Below are positions 7,701 to 11,872 of a DNA stretch of 11,872 nucleotides, one piece after another (position 1 is the first letter of the stretch; the number at the start of each line of letters is the position of its first letter). The DNA lies in contig CAMYJM010000102.1 in NCBI GenBank assembly GCA_947258635.1, forward strand, positions 1 to 11,872. Direction: 5' to 3'. The notes beneath the pieces were generated by a model, which saw only the letters and a program-made list of their open reading frames with translations, made no database searches and was not told the origin of the DNA. Made by a program: the position numbers and the translations under genes. Source of the stretch: an uncultured Acidimicrobiaceae bacterium. Lineage in GTDB: Bacteria; Actinomycetota; Acidimicrobiia; Spongiisociales; UBA5794.

Positions 7701-8255
7701 GTAGAAGTTCTCTTTGCCGAAGATGTCCTGGTACATCGCCGCGGCCGCCACCGCTGCGTCGTAGTCCCGCACTTGATCGCGATTGCCCTCTTCGCTGCGG
7801 GCGTCCGGGGCAAGCAGCTGGGGAACGTGCCCACCGAGACACCCGGACGTTGCCACGAGACCTTCGCTGTGCTCAGCCAGCAGGGCGGCGTCCATACGCG
7901 GTTTGTAGTAGAAGCCTTCGAGATAGGCCTTCGATGAGAGCGTCATGAGATTGCGATAACCGATTTCCGATGTTGCCAGCAGATTCATGTGATAGCGGAC
8001 ATCCTGACGTCGCGGCGGTCGATCGAAGCGGTTGTCCGGAGTGACATAGGCTTCGATGCCGACGATCGGGTTGATCCCGACCGCGCGGGCCGCCCGAGAG
8101 AAGTCGACGACCCCGTACAGGACGCCGTGGTCGGTTATCGCTACCGCAGGCTGGCCGTCACCGGCGACCGCTTTGACCAGGTCCTGGACGCGCGCGGCGC
8201 CGTCGAGCATCGAGAACTCGGTGTGCACGTGTAGATGGGCGAAGCTCTCTTCCAA
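4749..8255 (-). CDS. dnaE: DNA polymerase III subunit alpha (replicative, DnaE1-type)
   Basis: Catalytic subunit of the replicative polymerase, 1168 aa, full family length. The N-terminal PHP domain has HLHVHTEFS (7-15), D18, ITDHG (40-44), E68, SGC (137-139) and TNDTH (217-221), matching the metal ligands needed for 3'-5' proofreading in mycobacterial DnaE1 and lost in E. coli. The polymerase core has GPGRGSAAGS (371-380), the catalytic pair D415/D417 in PDIDMDF and the third aspartate D585 in KMDFLGL. A helix-hairpin-helix region lies at about 820-910. QFSLF (940-944) fits the internal beta-clamp-binding motif. An OB fold follows at about 1012-1085 (IGGIISG...CEVVAFP). The start is TTG 8255, chosen because GGAGG lies 5 nt upstream and the product begins right at the PHP motif. 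It is preceded by the heptamer array and followed by the GNAT gene. Confidence 0.98.
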   Translation of the reverse strand: MEESFAHLHVHTEFSMLDGAARVQDLVKAVAGDGQPAVAITDHGVLYGVVDFSRAARAVGINPIVGIEAYVTPDNRFDRPPRRQDVRYHMNLLATSEIGYRNLMTLSSKAYLEGFYYKPRMDAALLAEHSEGLVATSGCLGGHVPQLLAPDARSEEGNRDQVRDYDAAVAAAAMYQDIFGKENFYIELHNHGIPAQAAIMEDLLAIARQVEAPLLATNDTHYTYADEADAHDVLLCIQTGANKSDVERFRFQSQEFYVKSARQMRQLFPADQFPGACDNTLLIAERANVELEFDQNLLPQFPVPADHDEASYLRYLVMEGAKSRYGDALPDLVVERIDYELRVVGDMGFDAYFLIVWDLIRYATERGIRTGPGRGSAAGSIIAYCLGITKLDPIEFGLIFERFLNPGRRQMPDIDMDFDERYRGDVIKYCAERYGSDHVAQIITFSTIKGRQAIRDSARVLGQPYGLGDKIAKLMPPAILGREATLTQCLEPPPVEAEADVKDWYVGAAGLRELYAADDAVREVVDTARGLEGLRRQDSIHAAAVVISPVPLSEIVPLQRKGDDAEVVTQYEMHAVEQLGLLKMDFLGLRNLATIERAIELIARNTGERVDIDALPLDDPGVYEMLQAGDSMGVFQFEGGPMRALMRNLKPEEFEHLIALNALYRPGPLGAGMHTEYADRKNGRSAVTYLHPNLEPLLRSSFGIMVYQEQVMQVAREMAGFTMAEADVLRKAMGKKIPSVMREQEELFVAGCVGQSHPEELGREIFSFIEHFAGYGFNRSHSAAYALVAYQTAWLKRHHPAEYMAALLTASKKDKDRTALYLHECRSMGLRVLVPDVNRSELDFAAIDGEITFGLSAVRNVGEGVVELIIAERVKNGPFTSLQDFIDRVDLNVLNKRTIDSLVKAGGFDSLGHTRRGLIERYLDMLDATVARRRAEEMGQFSLFGGAGSAVEEIAVEIPDHAWDKRKRLAFEKEMLGLYVSDHPLFGIEKALSMMCTSTLPGLWEAEDKSHATIGGIISGITRRYTRGGDPMLFFVLEDLQGSCEVVAFPRTVAEYGPFVREDAVVVVTGRVDHRGDEVKFIASEIREPELSEEDLVRLRVPAGRLSKNMVDRLRGVISNHPGTAPVYLHMVSSGTEKVIRLGDEHRVEPRSALFAELRELLGPSAVG

Positions 8256-8370
8256 CGAGTCCTCCGAACCCGGCGCGGAACTACAAACTACATCAATGTA
8301 ATCCCACAGGCCACACCGCGAAAATGACTCTCATCGGACGGGGCCGGTCGGGTGGGCTTTTCTCGTAGAT
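8256..8370 (-). promoter_or_regulatory. Likely dnaE promoter and leader region
   Basis: This 115-bp stretch lies between the heptamer array and dnaE. On the minus strand TACATT (8300-8295) and TAGTTT (8290-8285) are possible -10 elements within a locally AT-richer patch; neither has a convincing -35. Being the largest gap in the minus-strand cluster, it is the most likely place for a separate dnaE promoter. Confidence 0.3.
8261..8265 (-). promoter_or_regulatory. Strong ribosome binding site for the TTG start of dnaE
   Basis: The minus strand reads GGAGG, then five bases (ACTCG), then TTG at 8255-8253. The near-perfect Shine-Dalgarno sequence decides the unusual start codon; no in-frame ATG lies near enough to compete. 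Confidence 0.75.
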
Positions 8371-8450
8371 CGTATTGCGTATTACGTATTGCGTATTGCG
8401 TATTACGTATTACGTGTTGCGTATTGCGTATCACGTATCACGTATCACGT
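8371..8450. repeat. Heptanucleotide tandem array, 11 units plus 3 bases
   Basis: The unit on the plus strand is CGTATTG with variants CGTATTA and CGTATCA, plus one CGTGTTG (8413-8419). Reading by the last two bases, the order is TG, TA, TG, TG, TA, TA, TG (the CGTGTTG unit), TG, CA, CA, CA, then CGT. All but one substitution falls in the last two positions, and the three CGTATCA units are clustered at the side next to the acyltransferase gene. The array is intergenic, about 20 bp from the acyltransferase stop and 115 bp before dnaE. It is much more AT-rich than its surroundings. Short heptameric tandem repeats of this kind (STRR-like) are known from cyanobacteria and other bacteria. There are no CRISPR-like spacers. 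Confidence 0.95.
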
Positions 8451-8471
8451 GGGACCGTGTCGCGGGCCGAG

Positions 8472-10391
8472 CTACTTGGTGGGGGGCCGTCTCTTGGCGC
8501 TCGACTTGGCGGCGGGCTGCTTCGATGCGCTCGACTCCGTCCCGCTCGACTTCGCCGCACTCGACTTGGTGGCGGGCTTCTTCGCCCCGCTCGACTTCGT
8601 CCCCCTCGACTTCGCCGCACTCGACCTGGCGGCGAGCTTCCTCGCCGCACTCGACTTCGCCGCACTCGACCTGGCGGCACTTGACTTGGCGGCGGGCTTC
8701 CTCGCCGCACTCGACTTCGCCGCACTTGACTTGGCGGCGGACTTCTTCGCCCCGCTCGACTTCGCCGTACTCGACTTCGCCGCACTTGATCTGGCGGCGG
8801 ACTTCTTCGCCCCGCTCGACTTCGTCCCACTCGACTTGGCGGCGGGCTGCTTGGCCGCAGCCGGCTTCGCCGCACCCGGCTTGGCGGCGCCGGTTCCCAT
8901 TGGAGGACGTTGCTTGGGCACGGCGGTCCTCGTCGCTGCCTCCCGGGATGGTTGGCGGGCGCCGCCGACCGGCACCTCCGCTCCTCGGGCAACGGCGAGC
9001 AACTCTTTGAAAGCGGCCTCGATCGCTCCCACAAACTCTCCGAGATCGTACATGACGTCGTAATCGGCGTTGAAGCCCCATGAGACGGAGCCGTTGTAGC
9101 TGAAGAGCGCAATCCCCACGCCATGACCGTGCCACAGCGGCACCAGCGGGTACTGCTCGAGGAGCGCCGACTCGAGGAGGTAGAACGGGAATTGCGGCCC
9201 CGGCACGTTGGTCACCGTCATGTTGAAGGGGCGCGCCCCGGTGGCCAGACGACTCGCCAGCGAGACCAAAGTGGCCGGAGCGCCGGAGCTCATGCGCACC
9301 AGGGAGGCGGCCCCCAACGCCTGGTCAGTTCGCTTCAGTTTCTCCGTCTCGGCGGAGACTGCCGCCAGCCGTGCCGCCGGGTCGGCCTCACCGACCGGGA
9401 GTGCCGCCAGCCACATCGCCACCTGGTTGCCCAGTGTCCCCCGCTGGCTCGGCGACCGCACGCTCACTGGTGCCATCACCCGAAAGTCGACGCCGGCGAC
9501 GTCGAATCCCCGCTCATCGACCAAGAAACTGCGCACCCCACCGGCCACGGTGGCAAGGATCACGTCGTTGACCGTGCCTCCGAGGCTGTTCTTGATCTCC
9601 TTGATATCCGCGAGGGGCGTTTGGAGAGTTTCAAAGCGCCGATTGGGACCGACCACGCCGTTCAACGGAGTCTTCGTGGCCGGCGTCAACCAACCGGAAC
9701 CCAGCGAGTGGCGCATTGCACGGACCCGGCGCGCCCCCTCGAGCGCGATCGATTGAACATCCTCCGACAGGGTCTGCACCGACCGAAGGGCGGCGGCGGC
9801 CCGGCCGGCGCGGCGGGCGGTCTCGCGGAGCACGAGCTCGGCGCCCGACGGTGCCGGCCGCGGCTCGAACGGCGGGGCGGGAGTGACGTCCGCGGTGGGA
9901 GCCAGGTTGAGCAGCACCGCCATGAGATCCACGCCGGAGATACCGTCGATCATGGCGTGATGGATCTTCGAAATGATCGCGAATCGATCATGTGCCAGAC
10001 CCTCAACGACATGCAGCTCCCAGAGCGGCTTGGAACGGTCGAGCTGCTGCGAGCAGAGCCGCCCCATCAGCAGCTTCAGCTGCTCGACCGTACCCGGCTT
10101 CGGAAGGCTGCTGTGCCGAATGTGGTAGTCGACATTGAAGTGCTCATCGTCAACCCAGACCGGATGGCGCTCGAACGGCACCAGCGCCAGACGCTGGCGG
10201 TACCTCGGGACGAGATGAAGCCGCGACTCGACAAAGCTTGCGATGCGGGCGATATCGATTCCGCCGTCCTCCCTGCGGAGAGGAGCGGCCTCGAAGATGA
10301 GCAGGCCGGCGACGTGAAAATGGGTCGACCGGCTCTCCATCGCGAGGAATGAGCTGTCGAGAAAGGAAAGTCGCTCGTAGTCGGCGGTCAT
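8472..10391 (-). CDS. WS/DGAT-family wax ester/triacylglycerol synthase with a Lys/Ala/Ser-repeat tail
   Basis: The enzyme joins an acyl-CoA to a fatty alcohol or diacylglycerol, the last step in wax ester or triacylglycerol storage. Residues 1-465 are a full WS/DGAT: N-terminal LSFLDSSFLAMES, PLWELHVVEGL (122-132), the catalytic HHAMIDG (144-150, the HHxxxDG motif), NDVILA (275-280) and MTVTNVPGP (391-399) of the C-terminal domain. ATG 10391 has AGGA 6 nt upstream. Family members usually end near residue 470; this one continues for about 170 residues. Residues 518-632 are 23 uninterrupted pentads of type AKSSA, with K or R at pentad position 2 in all but one (E619). Residues 501-639 hold 42 Ala, 36 Ser, 27 Lys, 8 Arg, one acidic residue and no aromatics, like histone H1 or HupB tails. 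The tail is in frame with the enzyme and ends KRRPPTK. It lies 31 bp after rluD, probably co-transcribed. Confidence 0.93.
   Translation of the reverse strand: MTADYERLSFLDSSFLAMESRSTHFHVAGLLIFEAAPLRREDGGIDIARIASFVESRLHLVPRYRQRLALVPFERHPVWVDDEHFNVDYHIRHSSLPKPGTVEQLKLLMGRLCSQQLDRSKPLWELHVVEGLAHDRFAIISKIHHAMIDGISGVDLMAVLLNLAPTADVTPAPPFEPRPAPSGAELVLRETARRAGRAAAALRSVQTLSEDVQSIALEGARRVRAMRHSLGSGWLTPATKTPLNGVVGPNRRFETLQTPLADIKEIKNSLGGTVNDVILATVAGGVRSFLVDERGFDVAGVDFRVMAPVSVRSPSQRGTLGNQVAMWLAALPVGEADPAARLAAVSAETEKLKRTDQALGAASLVRMSSGAPATLVSLASRLATGARPFNMTVTNVPGPQFPFYLLESALLEQYPLVPLWHGHGVGIALFSYNGSVSWGFNADYDVMYDLGEFVGAIEAAFKELLAVARGAEVPVGGARQPSREAATRTAVPKQRPPMGTGAAKPGAAKPAAAKQPAAKSSGTKSSGAKKSAARSSAAKSSTAKSSGAKKSAAKSSAAKSSAARKPAAKSSAARSSAAKSSAARKLAARSSAAKSRGTKSSGAKKPATKSSAAKSSGTESSASKQPAAKSSAKRRPPTK
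8496..8840 (-). repeat. 15-bp coding tandem repeat (23 pentads) with 60-bp higher-order period
   Basis: This stretch encodes residues 518-632 of the acyltransferase, exactly 23 codon pentads. On top of the 15-bp unit there is a 60-bp period: 8711-8764 and 8771-8824 match at all but two of 54 positions (8730 and 8731), and 8641-8676 matches 8701-8736 with only two differences (8667 and 8671). The DNA-level identity is higher than needed to keep the amino acids, which suggests recent slippage or unequal exchange in 60-bp blocks. Confidence 0.9.
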
Positions 10392-10411
10392 TCTTCATCC
10401 TGTCCGTCGCG

Positions 10412-10434
10412 CCGGCGCCAGCCTAGAGCGCCGG
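10412..10434 (-). other. Hairpin across the rluD stop codon, just before the acyltransferase
   Basis: CCGGCGC (10412-10418) and GCGCCGG (10428-10434) form a perfect 7-bp stem with a 9-nt loop that contains the rluD stop (10425-10423). On the minus strand it ends about 10 bases before the acyltransferase ribosome binding site (AGGA, 10401-10398). There is no T-tract. It might uncouple translation of the two genes or protect mRNA ends. Confidence 0.35.
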
Positions 10435-11403
10435 AACACCCCCGACATCAGGGGGCAGGGTGCCGTGGGCCGGATCGCCCAGTTCTCTCAGGCTCGCGGC
10501 CAGGTCGGCAGGCAGCGGAGAGTGCACCGTCACCGGATTGCGCGACCCGGGCAGCTCGGGGTCGGCAAATGTGAGGCGCGCCGCGTGAAGCCAAACCCGG
10601 CCGGGGTTGCCCGTGGTGGACCGGCGCAGGCCGTACGTCTTGTCGCCGACGACCGCGGCGCCGATCGAGCTCATGTGGACCCGGATTTGGTGAGTGCGGC
10701 CCGTTTCCAGTCGCACTTCGAGAAGTGACAGGTCCTCCCAGGCGGCCAGGCGGCGATAGTGGGTCTTGGCGAAGCGACCCCCCTGGCGAAGTGTCATCCG
10801 GGTGGGATGCTCCGGGTCACGACCAATCGGGGCTTCGATCGCCCCGGCCACCGGGTCGATGACGGTGTTCACCAGGGCTAGGTAGACCCTCTCGATCCGG
10901 CGCTGTTTGAGTTGTGCCTGCAGGGCGGCGTGAGCAGCCGCACTGCGAGCCACCAACAGCAAGCCCGAGGTATCACGATCGAGGCGGTGAACGAGTCCCC
11001 AGCGATACTCCTCCCCCAGTGCGGCGAGCTCGGGAAAGTGGAAGACGATCACATTGGCGAGAGTGTCATTGCGATGGCCGGCACCGGGGTGGACTACCAG
11101 TCCGGGGGGCTTGTCGACCGCCAACACCGCGGGCGATTCGTAGCGCACCGCCAGCGGAGCGTCCAGTGGGACGAGCCCAGCCGGTTCCGCCGGCCGCCGC
11201 ACCACCAGCCGTGTCCCGGCCGCGAGTTTGTCCGTCGCGGCGACCGGCCTGCCCTCTGCCACCACCTGGCCCGAATCAACGGCGAGACGTGCCGCCGCCC
11301 GGCTGATCTCCAGGGTGCCCGCAACCACCCGATCGGCCCGCCGCCCGTCCATGTCCACGGGGACGACGATCTCCACTGGAGGTATGGCTTCGGGCTCGGT
11401 CAT
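10423..11403 (-). CDS. rluD: RluA/RluD-family 23S rRNA pseudouridine synthase
   Basis: The enzyme isomerises uridine to pseudouridine, probably in 23S rRNA helix 69 if it is a true RluD; the exact site cannot be read from sequence. Of its 326 residues, about 12-70 form an S4-like RNA-binding domain (DGRRADRVVAG...ISRAAARLAVDSGQV). The catalytic domain follows with LAVDKPPGLVVHPG (94-107) and the motif HRLDRDTSGLLL (139-150), in which D142 is the catalytic aspartate. RTHQIRVHM (around 240-248) is the conserved RluA-family motif near the active site. ATG 11403 overlaps the lspA stop in a 4-base ATGA, so translation is coupled. lspA followed by this gene is the same order as in mycobacteria (Rv1539-Rv1540). 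Confidence 0.93.
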   Translation of the reverse strand: MTEPEAIPPVEIVVPVDMDGRRADRVVAGTLEISRAAARLAVDSGQVVAEGRPVAATDKLAAGTRLVVRRPAEPAGLVPLDAPLAVRYESPAVLAVDKPPGLVVHPGAGHRNDTLANVIVFHFPELAALGEEYRWGLVHRLDRDTSGLLLVARSAAAHAALQAQLKQRRIERVYLALVNTVIDPVAGAIEAPIGRDPEHPTRMTLRQGGRFAKTHYRRLAAWEDLSLLEVRLETGRTHQIRVHMSSIGAAVVGDKTYGLRRSTTGNPGRVWLHAARLTFADPELPGSRNPVTVHSPLPADLAASLRELGDPAHGTLPPDVGGVPAL

Positions 11404-11872
11404 GCCGCCGGTTCTCTGCGGAACAGGACGGTTGCCAGCATCAGCACGACCCCCACCGAGATCGCGCTGTCGGCCGCGTTGAACTTCGGCCAGAAGGATA
11501 AGTCGATGAAATCGACGACGGCACCATCAAGAAAGCCGTCGCCGCGAAAGATGCGATCTACGAAGTTGCCGAGCGCACCTCCCATCACGAGTGACAGCGC
11601 CAGCCTGTCGAGCCTTTCCTCGATGAGGGGAAGCAAAAAGGCGATAGCGATGGCGACGACGGCGGCTACGGCCCCCAGGAAAGGACCGCCGCCCGTGAAA
11701 GAGGAAAAAGCGGCTCCCGGGTTGCGGGTCAGCCGGAGCTGCAGCGTGCCGTCTATCAGCTCGATGGAACCGTCGCTGAGGGCAGCGACGGCCCAGACTT
11801 TGGTGAGCTGATCCACCGCAATCACCGCCGCCGCTATGATCAACCCGGTGCGGGTCGCTGTCTTGATTAGGA
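11400..11872 (-). CDS. lspA: Lipoprotein signal peptidase (signal peptidase II), start probably outside the window
   Basis: This polytopic membrane aspartyl protease removes signal peptides from prolipoproteins after lipidation. Counting from TTG 11843, conserved blocks are DQLTK (11-15), LTRNPGAAFS (38-47), GGALGNFVDR (88-97) with catalytic D96, VVDFIDL (109-115) and FNAADS (121-126) with catalytic D125. Hydrophobic segments at 1-10, about 55-73, 80-94 and 128-141 give the usual four-helix layout. The frame stays open to the right edge. TTG 11843 would place the first helix only ten residues before DQLTK, short for the family, so the true start is probably beyond 11872 and the gene is 5' partial here. 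It ends in the ATGA overlap with rluD and heads the visible part of the minus-strand cluster. Confidence 0.93.
   Translation of the reverse strand, partial: LIKTATRTGLIIAAAVIAVDQLTKVWAVAALSDGSIELIDGTLQLRLTRNPGAAFSSFTGGGPFLGAVAAVVAIAIAFLLPLIEERLDRLALSLVMGGALGNFVDRIFRGDGFLDGAVVDFIDLSFWPKFNAADSAISVGVVLMLATVLFRREPAA

Noticed and set aside
8371..8450. CRISPR array
   Set aside because: Units are contiguous 7-mers with no spacers and there are no cas genes.
8446..8451. CACGTG palindrome at the end of the heptamer array
   Set aside because: It arises from the last partial unit (CGT) plus the next G after CGTATCA; a single 6-bp palindrome here is not evidence for an operator.
8375..9063. Long plus-strand frames over the repeat tail, one reading ALDFA/ALDLA pentads like a pentapeptide-repeat protein
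   Set aside because: They are the antisense of the acyltransferase tail. The 15-bp unit lacks stops in several frames, so open frames are expected; the residue two before the central Leu/Phe is Leu, not the small residue of true A(D/N)LXX repeats; the frames begin in the heptamer array without a ribosome binding site.
9123..10352. 409-codon plus-strand frame
   Set aside because: Shadow of the WS/DGAT catalytic domain, whose motifs are clear on the minus strand.

Overview
The window looks like chromosomal DNA of a high-GC actinobacterium. Three things point that way: (i) a tandem pair of ArsA/Get3-like ATPases of the mycobacterial Rv3679/Rv3680 type; (ii) the order lspA-rluD-...-dnaE, also found in mycobacteria; (iii) a WS/DGAT wax ester/triacylglycerol synthase. 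Frequent GTG/TTG starts and 4-bp start/stop overlaps fit. An Acidimicrobiia-like or other environmental actinobacterial lineage is my guess from general features, not something the sequence proves. I see no tRNA, rRNA, CRISPR, IS element or phage gene.

Layout. Left part: a 69-residue protein of unknown function (minus strand, 106-315) is divergent from a two-gene plus-strand operon of ArsA-like ATPases (411-1271 and 1268-2329). A 121-bp gap with a multi-branched inverted-repeat structure follows, then a membrane-anchored GGDEF-EAL protein (2451-4286) with a degenerate GGDEF and an apparently intact c-di-GMP phosphodiesterase domain. Its 3' end overlaps by 20 bp the 3' end of a convergent GNAT acetyltransferase. 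Right part: everything from 4267 to the window end is on the minus strand and reads, in transcription order, lspA (cut by the window end), rluD, WS/DGAT acyltransferase, dnaE, GNAT. lspA and rluD overlap by ATGA, rluD and the acyltransferase are 31 bp apart, and dnaE and GNAT are 62 bp apart. The main break is the 216 bp before dnaE, which contain an 80-bp heptanucleotide tandem array.

Most notable: the acyltransferase carries a C-terminal extension of about 170 residues. It contains 23 uninterrupted Lys/Ala/Ser pentads (type AKSSA), resembling a histone-H1/HupB-like tail, on an enzyme expected at membranes or lipid droplets. At DNA level the tail also has a 60-bp period with near-identical copies, suggesting recent expansion. 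Together with the heptamer array about 20 bp beyond its stop codon, this is the repeat-rich and least explained part of the window. A lysine-rich tail linking storage-lipid synthesis to nucleoid or other anionic surfaces is a testable hypothesis, not a demonstrated function.

The rest is mostly recognisable housekeeping: replicative DNA polymerase III alpha with an apparently complete PHP metal site, a 23S rRNA pseudouridine synthase and lipoprotein signal peptidase.
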